Assembly: GCA_008729055.1 (NCBI GenBank)
Contig: SDUX01000125.1
Coordinates: 1-47,083, forward strand
Origin: Pyropia haitanensis
Taxonomy: Eukaryota; Rhodophyta; Bangiophyceae; Bangiales; Bangiaceae
Direction: 5' to 3'
Length of the DNA stretch: 47,083 nucleotides
This document shows, piece after piece, positions 11,073 through 21,336 of this stretch. Under the pieces are notes generated by a model that was not told where the DNA came from, made no database searches, and worked only from the letters and a program-made list of their open reading frames with translations. Position numbers and translations under genes: made by a program. Positions within the stretch are counted from its first letter, which is position 1; every line of letters begins with the position of its first letter.

Positions 11073-12333
11073 CGCCAGCCGGGCCGCGACGGGTGCGTCC
11101 GCGGCGGCATTGTCGTCCAATGTCGGGCCCAGCCTGGAAGAGCAGATGTGCCGCCCTCGGCGCCTGCCTGCGGCCCAAGTTGTCAAGGCTGTGGACACCT
11201 CTGTCAAGGAAGTTTTTGGCGCAGGTGCAGCCGGCCTGTACAAGTCTGAAGAGCAGCGGCAAGCCGTGCACGCCGTTGCGGTGGCGCGTGATCCGCAGAC
11301 GCTGCTCATCGTCTTGCCAACGGGTGGCGGCAAGACCCTCTCCTTTCTCGGCCCCGCTCGCGCCGAGGCAGCGGCTGCTACGGCTTTTGCGCTGGCCGCC
11401 GCTGCCCGCGCCGCTGCTGCAGCTGTGCGTCCCGGCCAGAGCGTGTCCCAGCAGGGAGCAGCGTCAGCCATCGCCGACTCGTTGTCGCACCAGACGCTCT
11501 TGTGGTCGACGTACGCGGCGGCAGCAGCGGACGCCGGGCGGGCGGACAACCAGTTGGGACCCGCCGTGACGATCGTACTGACGCCGACGCGGGCTGTTAC
11601 TGCCAATGTGCTCACTGCCGCCAACCAGCTAAGCGTTCCTGTCTCTGTTTGGCGGCGTGGCGGCGCTTCCACCCGCAATTCTACCGCGGCGATCGTCGTG
11701 CTCGACGTGTGCACAGCGGTGCAGGACATGGCGGCCTTTCTCGAGTTTCTGCGCCACCTCGAAGGGGTCTGCCGTCTGGCCCGTGTGGTTGTTGATGAAG
11801 TGCACCTCCTCCCTCTGTGGTCAACCTTTCGCAACCACATGATGCACGTCCGCTCCATCCTCTCGCAGCTCTCCTGCCCGCTCATCCTCCTGACAGCGAC
11901 GGCCCCTCCTGCATGGCTCACCACCCTCCTTTCGTTTGTGGGCACGCCGCCTAGCAGGCCATTTGCCACCATTCGGCCCGTGTCTACCCGACGGGTCAAC
12001 ATCCGCTACATTGTCGAGCACAGCCGGCGCCCCTTTGCAAACAGCATGGCACCGGCAGCCAACAGGGCGCTCCACGACGCGGTTGCGCAACGCGTTGCGG
12101 AGCAGGTGCGGCAGATTGGCAACCCGTCGGGCGACGCTTCGGGCCGCTCTGCGGTCATTGGCGTCTTTTGCGAGACGGTGGAAGAGGTCAACGGCGTTGC
12201 CAACAGCTTGTGTGGCATCCCCAGACATCGTGCCGAGCCCCCGCCGCGGGCTGCTCTTCACGACATGCGTGACGTGGCCGTCCTCAAGTTCCACGCTGCG
12301 GCAGCCACCATTGCGCAGCGTGTCCCAGAGGCC

Positions 12334-12377
<44 letters not shown>

Positions 12378-13701
12378 GGCGGCGGCGCCCCTTGGTGCCC
12401 CCCGTGCTCCCGCCGCACCTGCCCACTCCTCCGCACCGGTTGTCTCGGCGAGCGCCTCTGGCCCCACGAGCGGCACGACCCGCGCCGGTGGCGATGGCGG
12501 CGGCGGTGACCCCGAGCCCGACACGCGGCCAACGTTCCATGTGCACACCCTCTTTTCCGATGGCGGCCGCCCAGCTGATGACGCCTCCTTGATCGCGTCG
12601 TACACCGGCAGCAAGTCCGCGGCCGAGGTCGTGGCTTCCACCATCGCGCGCCCGTCTGTCGGCGTTGTCATCGTCGTCGGCTCTCCTGCGGTTTCGACAG
12701 GCACCGACTTCCCCTCCATGGTGTGGGCTTTGTTCCTCGGCGGTCGGAACCTGTTGACGTTTGGCCAAGCGTCTGGTCGCCTGTGCCGGTCTCCGTCGCT
12801 GGTGGGCACGGCGGTCGTGTGGAACCCACAGGGCTACTCGCGCGTGCTCATGTCGCAGGCGACGGTCGAGCGGGTGCCCAACTTGGCGGCCCTGGGCAAC
12901 TTTGACTTGTGGTCTGCCCTCCCTGCTACCGAGTGCCGCAGGCTCGGCTTGGACGCCACCCTCGATGGCTGTACGCGAGACACGTTTGTGTCGTGCATTG
13001 CGGGCGGGTTTGCGCGCTGCGACTATTGTGAGGAGCAGCAGCAGCGGCTGAAGCGCCGTCGCGAGTCGGATGGCGCGGGGTCACCCGCCAACCCTCCCGA
13101 CTCTGGCGCCAGTGGTGGCCGCCGTGAATACCACCCTGGCGGCTCTTCCTCTGGCGGCGGGGCAAGTGAGACAGCGGCAGAGCGCAGCGCGCGATTGCGC
13201 ACTCCTCTGCCGGGGCTTCGTTTTCCGACAAGGAGGCGCCTGGCAGACGACATGGTCATGACCCCTCCGTCGTCGGGGCCGCCGCCCACGCCGACAACGA
13301 CCACCCTCATCGAGTCTTCGATGAGAGGTGACACTGGGGGCCTCAGTCGTGGTCCGGTCATGACGTCGCCGCTGACGCTGTCGCAAGCAGTTGCAGTTCC
13401 GCCAACCTCTGTCGTTCCGGGCTCTGCCACTGCTCGTGGAGGCAGTCGTGCCAATGCCGGCGATGGCCCGTCATCCTCGTCCGCTCCTCCTCCTCCGCGT
13501 CTCTCCAACCCGCCGTGTTTGAGAGTGCCCGCTACGCGCTGGCGGATGACCGGGCGCTGGCGGCTTTTGCGCTCACCCAGGAGACTGTTGAGCGAGGCCA
13601 GCGTGCAGCACTTGCTGTGTGGCGCAGCTACGACCAGGGGGGCTACCAGCCGCCATGCTCGTGGTGCCGCGCGCTGTCTGTGCCTGTCTCTGTCGGCATG
13701 A
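7153..13701 (+). CDS. C2H2-finger / recombinase-like / RecQ-type helicase (telomere-linked helicase type)
   Basis: About 2,182 residues from ATG 7153, chosen because the copy-4 protein also starts with MD just before its low-complexity region. A C2H2-like finger uses C115, C118, H131 and H137 (CVPCQTTIESAAQFKNHL onward), like the DUF3505/OrsD-type fingers known from fungi. Residues about 1164-1173, GHSTRTAATNY, resemble the GHSS...Y end of tyrosine recombinases; the full catalytic set is not evident. The helicase core has Walker A LPTGGGKT (K1394), DEVH at 1548, TATAPP at 1581 and QASGRLCRS at 1872, so it should use ATP to move on or unwind DNA. Alanine, glycine and glutamine tracts from triplet repeats interrupt it. 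The finger-recombinase-helicase layout recalls fungal telomere-linked RecQ helicases. The last part of the frame is probably not coding, because a conserved Cys-rich end lies in another frame (13515-14288). Confidence 0.8.
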
Positions 13702-14288
13702 AGCACACGTCTTCCTCGTGCTTTATTCGTGTTTGCATGAACTGCGTTCGACCGAGCATCCTACGCGAGTCGGCGAGGACGCCGACAATGGGAGACGTTT
13801 GCTGTCAACCGCGCAGCATTTGCAAGGAGGACCCCAAGCCTTGGGATCTCAACACGGATGGGCACATCGACCCGACCATCGTTCGCTGTGACGGCTGCTG
13901 TTTGCCACGGACGGTGCGCTGCGACGACGAGACGGCGCACGACATGCACGGGGCAGCGCAACTTGGGCCGACCAAGTGCCCGTGGACGTTGTGCATCAAG
14001 GTCATCCTCATCCAGGTGCTCCTGGCGCGCACCCACATGTCTGTCGGCAAGCCTGAGTTTGCGCCGGCCTTGTTCAAGGCATGCCAAGTCAAGTGGACGA
14101 CCCCGCCAAGTCATGCCAGCCAAGGAGCGCCAGAGCGCCTTATCCCCGACGAGCTGCTGGCGTGGGGGCCCAACACGCGCCAGCAAGGTACAGACGCGAT
14201 TGCGCGCTGGCTCACGAGCGGCGGTAAGCTGCCCAACATCGTTTTGTTTGCACCTGTCTTGGCGCGTGCGTTTGATCTATCGTTTTGA
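13515..14288 (+). CDS. Cys-rich C-terminal domain of the helicase, in a different frame
   Basis: The extent is an open frame with no ATG before its conserved part. It encodes about 257 residues with many cysteine pairs: CSWC, CFIRVCMNC, CDGCC and KCPW. The order and spacing match the end of helicase copy 4 (41393-42778), down to the shared ending LPN(I/V)VLFAP(V/I)LARAF. A zinc-binding domain is likely, function unknown. It overlaps the end of the helicase frame by 187 bases. Because no start codon is available, it is more likely the real C-terminus of the helicase, reached by a frameshift near 13500 or by splicing, than a separate gene. Confidence 0.7.
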   Translation: MFESARYALADDRALAAFALTQETVERGQRAALAVWRSYDQGGYQPPCSWCRALSVPVSVGMKHTSSSCFIRVCMNCVRPSILRESARTPTMGDVCCQPRSICKEDPKPWDLNTDGHIDPTIVRCDGCCLPRTVRCDDETAHDMHGAAQLGPTKCPWTLCIKVILIQVLLARTHMSVGKPEFAPALFKACQVKWTTPPSHASQGAPERLIPDELLAWGPNTRQQGTDAIARWLTSGGKLPNIVLFAPVLARAFDLSF

Positions 14289-14477
14289 CAATGCGTGAAT
14301 TTTGAGTTGGCGCCATAAAGCTGAGGAGGGGGAATGTTAATTCCGAATTTGTTTCCAATTACATTCGATAAAAAATTCACAACTCACCAAAGTTGGACGT
14401 TTCACTGATGGGTCACAACACATGCAGATTTCAATACTTAACTGAAGGACTTGGATCGACACCGCACCGTACCATCC

Positions 14478-15301
14478 GAGTAGTACTACTGATCCACGAC
14501 ATCAGTGGTCCTGCTTGTAACAAAGTCAGCAAGCCAGTGCTACTGGTGCATGTGCCCAGTAGTGCTACTCGTACCCACTTCACTGAACCCCGCCAGTGGT
14601 GCTCCTGGTTCACAACACGACAAGTGCTACTCTTCTCGAGCTCAGACAGCCAGGCCAGTAGTGCTACTGGAGCATGCAACCAGTAGTGCTACTCCAACCA
14701 ACTGGACAGGACCCCGCCAGTTGTGGTCTGGGGTGACGGGAGAGTAGTGCTACTCGTATCGAGTTGACCAAGGCAGACCAGTAGTACTACTGGGGCACGT
14801 GCCCAGTACTGCTAGGACCAAATTCACAGCACCCCTCCAGTGGTGACGACACCAGTAGTACTACTGGTGACCAGTTCAGACAGCCAGGCCAGAAGTGCTA
14901 CTCGGGCATGCAACCAGTAGTGCTACTCGAACCAACAGGACAGGACCCCGCCAGTTGTGGTCTGGGGTGACGGGAGAGTAGTGCTACTCGTATCGAGTTG
15001 ACCAAGGCAGACCAGTAGTACTACTGGGGCACGTGCCCAGTACTGCTACTCGGACCAAATGCACAGCACCCCTCCATTGGTGACGACACCAGTAGTACTA
15101 CTGGTGTCCAGTTCAGACAGCCACCGAGGTTACTGCACATGGTCAGCAGGGCCTCTGGGCATTGCCACGAGTAGCAATACTCCCTCCAAGCAGAGTGGTC
15201 CATTTTGCATGTGATGTTCAGTAGCACTACTGGTCGTGGGAGTTGTGGACCTTTTCTGTCCAGGACTGATGGGTCGAGTGTGTACCAGTAGTACTACTGG
15301 C
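14478..15301. repeat. Palindrome block with (C/G)AGTAGTACTACT(G/C) sites and a ~235-bp tandem repeat
   Basis: About fifteen copies of AGTAGTACTACT or its one-base variant AGTAGTGCTACT occur here, flanked by CAG/CTG or GAG/CTC arms that extend the dyad. Perfect examples lie near 14780, 14855, 15014, 15092 and 15287. A segment of about 235 bp is repeated (start points near 14645, 14879 and 15116). Each unit includes a second palindrome, GGGCACGTGCCC (14793-14804 and 15027-15038), next to an AGTAGTACTACT site. No gene is seen. The block lies between the helicase and the ParB/oxygenase promoter. Confidence 0.9.
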
Positions 15302-15449
15302 AGACGTCTTCCACAATGTCTTTCGTTTCACAGCTCTCGGTCGAAAACAATTATCGTAAGTGCGACTTAGTTGGACTTACTTTTCTGACAGACCAGTCGC
15401 CCGGAATTGTTATTGACCATTTATTGACCTATTTTTTTTGGATCACGCG

Positions 15450-15537
15450 TTTCGATTTACGTGGCCGAGAGACATGCTCGGGCCCCTCGAAATCGGGCCA
15501 TTGGAAGGGTGTCCGTATCTATAAATACCGTGCTTGT
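15450..15537 (+). promoter_or_regulatory. Promoter of the ParB/oxygenase gene
   Basis: A TATA box, TATAAATA, lies at 15530-15537 in the context TCTATAAATACCG. A motif TTTCGATTTACG lies at 15450-15461. Both recur at similar spacing (70-80 bp) before the methyltransferase-SET gene. The TATA box is 219 bp before ATG 15749, so in-frame codons upstream of it are not the start. Confidence 0.7.
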
Positions 15538-15748
15538 GACGTCCGTCCAGGTCTTCTTTGTCCGCCATCCGATCCCCTGCCTTCACTCCAAATCTCTGGT
15601 ACCTCGCGTGCTTACCCCACACCTGCCCTTCCTTTGGCAATCACCTCTCCACACTGCTCTCTGTCGGCTCTGTTACGTACCCCCTCACACCGTCTTTTCG
15701 CACACCACTTTCCCTTCCCCCTGGGCTCGTCCTCACCTTGCCCGCGGC

Positions 15749-18700
15749 ATGGCTCGGTCGCCGCGAAAGGCGACCTCTCGTGCTCGGGGTCGTGGAGGCG
15801 GTGGGCGCGGTCGCGGTGGCAGTTCGGCGGCGGCTGCCGCGGACAGTCCCCGTGCTGCGGATTCTTCTCGCGGCCGCGGTGGGCGTGGTCGTGGACGTGG
15901 CGGTCGTGCCGCTGGGGCATCTGCTCGTGGCGGTGGTGGACCCGCCTCTCGTTCGCCGTCGCCGCAACCTAGTGCTGTCGCCCCTGCGGGCGGTCGCACG
16001 CAAGTGGCGGCCTGTGACGCTGCCGAGGCGGCATTGCTTCTGCGCCCGCCCTCGGAGGCCAGTGATTCTGGCGCTGAGTCTGGTGGCGCTTCTGGCAGCC
16101 GGCCGGCGTCTGGGGCTGCGTCTCGGTCGCAGTCCGGCGAGTCATCTTCCTCCCGCCGCGGCTCCGGCGCGTCTGATGCTGGCGGCAGCGCGCGCGAGTC
16201 GGGCGATCAACCCGATGCGGCCCGTTCCGACGGCGGCGCTGACGAGGCAGGTTCCCGCGGCGACGGGGACGAGTCGGGCTCTGGCTCTGAGGAGAGCTCC
16301 AGTGGCAGTGATGGGAGTGGCTCCTCTGGGAGTGGCTCGAGGGCCTCTCCCCCGGCGGCCAAGACTCCCGAGCCTTTGTCAGGCGCTGGTCGGTCCGGCG
16401 CCCTTCGACAGACCCGCCTGCCGACGCGTTCGTCCAAGGACGCCTCTGGCGCTTCCACGGCGTCTGCTGCGCGGACACCGTCGTCCCGTGTTGCAGCACC
16501 GCGGCGGCCATCGGCGTCATCCGCTGCGGCGTCGCGTCGGGTGCCGCTGTTGGACCAGAACCTGTCGGTCACTGTGCGCGGCATCGAGTTCACCCCGGAC
16601 GCATCGGGGTCCGTCGTTCCGACGGCGGGGTCGTCTGCTTCGGCGGCTCAGCGTTTCGCCCGCCTCTACAAGGTCACCATGATCATCGGTCGGGTGCGCA
16701 ACGTTCGCGTGCTCGTCCGATCCGTGCGTGATACCGAGCACGCCGACGTCAAGAAGTACATCAACTCGTTTTCTACGACGGGCTACGATTGGGCGCACGG
16801 CATGATCAAGGTGACGGAGGACTTTACGCTGGGCAACCAACGCGCGTTTGATCCGTTGGTGGTTGGCGAGGATGGTGTGCTGGAGGACAAGAGTGACCGG
16901 CAGTACGTCACCGTCGACGGGCACCACCGACAGATGGCGTTGGTGACCGTCTTGGAGCGGAAGCTCCCGAATGCGTCGGAGACCTGTCGGTACGCCCTCG
17001 TCAAGCGTCGCGACGGCAAGCCGATGACGGAGACGGAAGTGCTGTCGTTGGGTTTCGACTCGAACGAGTCGACGGTGCAGACCAAGGCCATGGACACTGC
17101 CGACGTCGTCGTCTTCCTTTGCCACTGGGTTCTCGGTAGGCACAACGAGCGGCGCGCCAAGCATCAGGCGGGTCTCAAGCTTGGTGTCACGCAGCCGTCT
17201 GAGCTCATGGACGAGCTGCTCAAGGAGAAGATTGGCGGCTTGTGCAAGAACGACGGGACGCTGGCGTACGGCGACGCCAGCATGCGCCGCATGATCAACA
17301 TTGGCTTGTTGTCTTTGGAGGACAACCAGTCGACGAGGTACATGGTCGAGAAGTTGAAGGCGTCCAAGGTCAAGGATGGGTGCGATGGCTCCTTCTCCCT
17401 CGACACCCTCATCTCGCCTATCATGCTGCACGCCGAGACCATCCATGCGGACAAGAAAGCGGTGCGTCTTCTTCTTCTCAAGATGGCGTGGGAGTACACG
17501 TGCCATCGTACGGCCGACAAGAAGGTGCGTCGGCTCGTGGCTGGCAGTGACGGCTCGTTCTACGCCTGCGCGGTGCTCTTCATCAAGCACCTTCAAGATG
17601 CGACGTTGAACAAGATCAAGGAGAAAGGCGGCACGCCCAACAGTGTCCGGTCTCTGTGGTCCGGCAAGGGCAAGCAGCCGGCAGGAGCGCCGGCGGCTCC
17701 TTCTGTGGCCGCCCCTGCACCCGCGTCCGCCGAGGAGTCCGTCCAAGCCGCCACGATCCACGCGTCGACGGGGTCTCTGGACCTGCTGCAGCAGACGCGG
17801 CCGGGAGCAACCATGACGTTGGGCGACGAGCTGACGACGCTCTTCGTCCAGGACTTCACGGAAGCTGGTCTCGAGAGAGCAAGGGGTGGCTCGTCGGTGA
17901 GCAAGCTGGTGCTGGCGGCGACGTGTCCGTTTGTCGTCGAGCACCTGCCGCGATGGAAGCGCATGGTGGCCGAGTTCATCGAACCTCCTCCGCCGCCGCC
18001 GCCGCCGCCGCGCGCCAAGAAGGTTACCAGGAAGAAGCAGACGAGGACAGCAGGCACCAAGACCAAGTCCAAGAGAGGCAAGAAAACCAAGGCTCGCGCG
18101 GAGACAAGTGCCTCTGCCGATGAGATGCCGCCTGTCGACCAGGCGGACCCGGCTCCTGCTGTTGGCGGACCGTCCGTAGCTGGCGGAGGAGCAGAGACCG
18201 GACCCGCCGACGCTGTCGAGCGTCACAACGGCGGCAACCAAGACGCGGACAAGGCAGGCGCGGGTGGGGAAGGTGGCCCCTGCGACAAGGACGGCGACGC
18301 GGCCGGCCAAGGCGGCAACGCAGCCGGTGCTGGGGACGCCGACGGAGGCGACCGCGTGGAGACGGCCAAGACGGCGGGCAAGCGGAAGCCCGAAGATGAT
18401 GCCGAGGGCGACAAGCGGCGGAGCAAGCGATCTCGACATCCTCCTCCGGAGCTCGGTCAGCTCGTGCCTGTTCCGTCCGAGCAGCAGCTACGTAAGGAGG
18501 TTTATCGCGGCACATCGGTTCGCGCCAAGTCTCCGTTTGCTCGTGCGGTACGCCGTGTGGGCGTCAACGGTCGTCGCCAAGGCCGGCACGACATTCGCAA
18601 CCAAGTTGCTGACAAGCTGTACGAGGACACCGTCCCTCCCATCTCCGAGACTTATCACGAGGACGCAGCGGCGAATCGGCGCGAGATACTCGAGCCCTAC

Positions 18701-20428
18701 TTTGGGCCTCCCGGTTCGTCCCCTCCGCCGGTTCCGGTTGGACACTATCGCGTGCCAAGCTTTGCCGCCCTTTTGCCGACGGAGCATCAAGCGCGCGACA
18801 TGGTGCCAGGCGCCGACTGGATCCGAATCGAGCAGACGACGTCCACGTTTATGGCGCAGCAGGGGATCAAGCTGTTGAGCGGCATGCCGGGCGTACCCAC
18901 CTCTCTTCCCGACGACAATCCCGGTATGATCTCTCTTCTTGGTGGCGCCGCCTGTCTCGCGTACGCCAAGACGCTGGTGGAGCGTGGTTGGGTCATCATC
19001 GAGAACGCCGTCTCGGACGCAATGCCCATTCTTGATGCGGATGGGCCGCCGAGTGTCCACGCAGTTCTCAAGCACTACGTCGACCTGTTCCCGGGTGAAG
19101 CGGAGATCGCCAAGGTGCAGGCCGGCAAGTCAACCGCGAGGGTGCTCGACGTATGGGCGCCCATCCACAACATCGACAAGGACCTCGACAAGGCGGCGCT
19201 GGCGGACGGCCAAGGGCGCTTTTCAGTGCCGGTCAACAAGGTGGCTTGCTCTGAAGACGACACGGAGTGTGAGGTCTTCTCTCTCAAGCTTCACGCCGAC
19301 GCCTGCATGGCTGCGATCGCCAACAAGGTCTTGGAGGCCGTGCCTGCCGCGGAAGGTCGTCCAAGTGCTCGGCCGGTCGTGCGCACGCCCAAAACCGGGG
19401 CCCGTCTTCTGTTGACAACGGAGAATGCCGTGCGCCAGCGGCCGCACATTGACTCGGGGCTGCTGGAGGACAAGCTGGAGCAGGAGACCGTGACGACCAC
19501 TCAAGAGGCCGGCGGTCCATCTACCGGTGCAGAAGCCGTCGGCGAGCGTGCAGAGGACGAAGATGTTCAGTTTGTGTCCGCCAAGAAGTACAAGATGCCG
19601 CTGACCAAGGGCTTCTTCATGATGGCGTCCGGCTACGATCCTTTTGTGTTGGCGGTGTGGCCGGGCAGCGTGCTTGCTCTGCGGCGTATTGAGGACGGGC
19701 ATCTTGTGGACCGGACGCTCGTGAGCGAGGTCATCGAGATTCCCAAGAACTCCGTCCTTCTTTGCCGCAGTGACTTGGTGCACGCTGGCTGCGGCGCCGA
19801 CGAGGACATCTCTCGCATCAACAAGGCACCCGTGGAGCTGGCGTACTCTCGCTCTGTCCGTCTCCACATGTACCTGCAGCATCCTTGTCAACCTCTCAAG
19901 GACGCGATCTTCCCCGTGAGCCGAGTGACGTTTGCAAGCAACGCCATCCCCCAAGACGAAGCGATCGCCAAGGCAGAAGGCGACGACCAGACGGCATCTC
20001 CTGGCGGCAAGAAGCGTGACAACGTCGCCTCGCAAGAGGAAGCCACGTCGGCCGCTGACGGCGACAAGGATGTCGTAATGGAGGACGCAGCCGAAGCAGC
20101 TGGTGCCAAGGCCCGGGGTCATCTTCCGCGGCAGCCCCGTCTGAACCCGAGGCGGCTGCAGATGTGGCTCCGGTTGCAGAGGCGCCTGTCGCCATGGAGG
20201 GTGTTGGTGAAGACGAACAAGAAGGTGGCGCCGGGTCCGCCAAGGATGCGAGCGTCAACCGAGACGGCGGCAGTGACAACAATGGCGGGGATGACGGGGA
20301 CGCTGGAGACGATGACGGAGAGAGTGACGAGGATAAAGATGTGGAGGACGAGGAGGAGGAGGAGGGGGAGGAGGGGGACGGCGATGAGTGAGAGCCTGCC
20401 CGTGCGAGAGTTTCTGTCGATTGCATGA
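15749..20428 (+). CDS. ParB-like domain fused to a 2OG/Fe(II)-oxygenase-like domain
   Basis: Start ATG 15749 (GCGGCATGG) lies downstream of the TATA box. Residues 1-260 are disordered: an RG/RGG-rich segment (ARGRGGGGRGRGG), then Ser/Asp/Gly-rich. Residues about 270-470 contain VTVDGHHRQMALVTVLE (D390), the DGHHR signature of the ParB/sulfiredoxin fold, a DNA-binding or nuclease domain. A proline run (about 746), lysine-rich patches and a nuclear-localisation-like KRKPEDDAEGDKRRSKR (about 877) follow. Residues about 1010-1390 resemble 2-oxoglutarate oxygenases: GWVIIENAV, an HxD pair (QRPHIDSG, H1233/D1235), SDLVHAGCG (H1345) and RLHMY (R1371), giving HxD...H...R. Its substrate is unknown; DNA-base oxidation is an inference from context. 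After about 20115 the annotated frame turns basic and unlikely; the neighbouring frame gives an acidic tail to 20391, so a one-base indel at CGGGGTC is probable. Confidence 0.75.
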   Translation: MARSPRKATSRARGRGGGGRGRGGSSAAAAADSPRAADSSRGRGGRGRGRGGRAAGASARGGGGPASRSPSPQPSAVAPAGGRTQVAACDAAEAALLLRPPSEASDSGAESGGASGSRPASGAASRSQSGESSSSRRGSGASDAGGSARESGDQPDAARSDGGADEAGSRGDGDESGSGSEESSSGSDGSGSSGSGSRASPPAAKTPEPLSGAGRSGALRQTRLPTRSSKDASGASTASAARTPSSRVAAPRRPSASSAAASRRVPLLDQNLSVTVRGIEFTPDASGSVVPTAGSSASAAQRFARLYKVTMIIGRVRNVRVLVRSVRDTEHADVKKYINSFSTTGYDWAHGMIKVTEDFTLGNQRAFDPLVVGEDGVLEDKSDRQYVTVDGHHRQMALVTVLERKLPNASETCRYALVKRRDGKPMTETEVLSLGFDSNESTVQTKAMDTADVVVFLCHWVLGRHNERRAKHQAGLKLGVTQPSELMDELLKEKIGGLCKNDGTLAYGDASMRRMINIGLLSLEDNQSTRYMVEKLKASKVKDGCDGSFSLDTLISPIMLHAETIHADKKAVRLLLLKMAWEYTCHRTADKKVRRLVAGSDGSFYACAVLFIKHLQDATLNKIKEKGGTPNSVRSLWSGKGKQPAGAPAAPSVAAPAPASAEESVQAATIHASTGSLDLLQQTRPGATMTLGDELTTLFVQDFTEAGLERARGGSSVSKLVLAATCPFVVEHLPRWKRMVAEFIEPPPPPPPPPRAKKVTRKKQTRTAGTKTKSKRGKKTKARAETSASADEMPPVDQADPAPAVGGPSVAGGGAETGPADAVERHNGGNQDADKAGAGGEGGPCDKDGDAAGQGGNAAGAGDADGGDRVETAKTAGKRKPEDDAEGDKRRSKRSRHPPPELGQLVPVPSEQQLRKEVYRGTSVRAKSPFARAVRRVGVNGRRQGRHDIRNQVADKLYEDTVPPISETYHEDAAANRREILEPYFGPPGSSPPPVPVGHYRVPSFAALLPTEHQARDMVPGADWIRIEQTTSTFMAQQGIKLLSGMPGVPTSLPDDNPGMISLLGGAACLAYAKTLVERGWVIIENAVSDAMPILDADGPPSVHAVLKHYVDLFPGEAEIAKVQAGKSTARVLDVWAPIHNIDKDLDKAALADGQGRFSVPVNKVACSEDDTECEVFSLKLHADACMAAIANKVLEAVPAAEGRPSARPVVRTPKTGARLLLTTENAVRQRPHIDSGLLEDKLEQETVTTTQEAGGPSTGAEAVGERAEDEDVQFVSAKKYKMPLTKGFFMMASGYDPFVLAVWPGSVLALRRIEDGHLVDRTLVSEVIEIPKNSVLLCRSDLVHAGCGADEDISRINKAPVELAYSRSVRLHMYLQHPCQPLKDAIFPVSRVTFASNAIPQDEAIAKAEGDDQTASPGGKKRDNVASQEEATSAADGDKDVVMEDAAEAAGAKARGHLPRQPRLNPRRLQMWLRLQRRLSPWRVLVKTNKKVAPGPPRMRASTETAAVTTMAGMTGTLETMTERVTRIKMWRTRRRRRGRRGTAMSESLPVREFLSIA
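20116..20391 (+). other. Probable true C-terminal tail of the ParB/oxygenase protein (shifted frame)
   Basis: From the CGGGGTC at about 20114-20120, the frame that ends at TGA 20389-20391 reads an A/E/P segment and then a highly acidic run (EDEEEEEGEEGDGDE). It continues the low-complexity style of the protein. The competing frame to 20428 becomes Arg/Pro-rich with no such character. I infer a one-base deletion in the G-run, either real or from sequencing. Confidence 0.65.
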
Positions 20429-20685
20429 TTTGTTGATAGAATAGCAAGCTTGCGTAATGCGTTCATTGTCACACACGTCTTGGCTCCTCTCTTTCGTGCG
20501 TCACCAGAAAAGCACACCAGCACGCTGAGGAATTCCGACTTGCTGCCATCGCCAACACCTGCCTCGATTCGAACGATACGCAGCACCACTCGATCCAACA
20601 CGCTTCCCTATTCGTCACTCTGTGCGTGATCAGCACTGTTCGTTCCTCGCCGGTAATTGTAATATTAAATACATTCCACCACACG
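20392..20685 (+). other. Short intergenic spacer
   Basis: This is AT-richer sequence after the ParB/oxygenase gene. I see no gene, RNA or clear polyadenylation signal in it. Confidence 0.5.
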
Positions 20686-21129
20686 AGTAGTGCTACTCGA
20701 CCAATGATGACCAGTAGTACTACTCGACCAATGATGACCAGTAGTACTACTCGACCCAGGATGACCATTAGCACTTTTCGACCGACAGGGACGAGTAGTG
20801 CTACTTGACCCACCAAGACGAGTAGTGCTACTCCACCCAGCAAGACGAGTGGTGCTGCTCAACGGTCGATGACGAGTAGTACTACTCGACCAATGATCAC
20901 CAGTTGTGCAACTTGAGCATCGATGACGAGTCGCACTACTCGACCAATGAGGACGAGTAGTACTACTCGACCAAGGATGACCAGTAGCACTACTCGGCCA
21001 AGGATGACCAGTAGTACTACTCGTTCAATGATGACCAGTAGTACTACTCGACCACTGGTGACGTGCAGTTGTATTGGATCTTGGGTGACTTTGGGCGCCT
21101 CTTCTTCATTGATGTTGAGTAGCACTACA
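20686..21129. repeat. Phased 27-bp array of AGTAGTACTACT palindromes
   Basis: Fourteen units start exactly every 27 bp: 20686, 20713, 20740, 20767, 20794, 20821, 20848, 20875, 20902, 20929, 20956, 20983, 21010 and 21037. A further unit at 21118 keeps the same phase (81 bp on). Each has a 12-bp dyad of the AGTAGTACTACT type and a 15-bp linker, commonly CGACCAATGATGACC. Unit 20902 reads AGTTGTGCAACT, changed on both arms so that they still pair. A lone site lies at 21250 (GAGTAGTACTACTC). Because 27 is divisible by three, both strands show nine-residue repeats in translation, which I regard as a by-product. The array sits between the oxygenase gene and the promoter of the methyltransferase-SET gene. 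Confidence 0.95.
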
Positions 21130-21336
21130 TAATCTCATGTCGATCATTTGCACACGTCCACTGTCCATTTGTTATAACTGGGTCTTCTGGCAGGATGGCT
21201 TTTCACGCGATCGGACAGTCTGTCATGCTGGTCGCACGGCAGGAAGATGAGTAGTACTACTCGCTTTCCTCAGAGTCAGGGTATCACCCTAAGTAAGTAT
21301 TTCTTTTGTTTATTTGTTGAGGGAGGTCAATTACTT

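Noticed and set aside
16517..18439. 640-residue minus-strand frame
   Set aside because: It is antisense to the ParB/oxygenase gene, whose + frame has recognisable motifs. GC-rich coding sequence leaves its antisense open.
20686..21129. CRISPR-like array
   Set aside because: The period is regular, but the linkers are nearly the same sequence rather than unique spacers, the unit is only 27 bp, and the setting is eukaryotic with no cas genes.
20923..21132. Nine-residue repeat protein across the 27-bp array
   Set aside because: The frame exists only because 27 is divisible by three. There is no promoter or start context, and both strands show equivalent frames.
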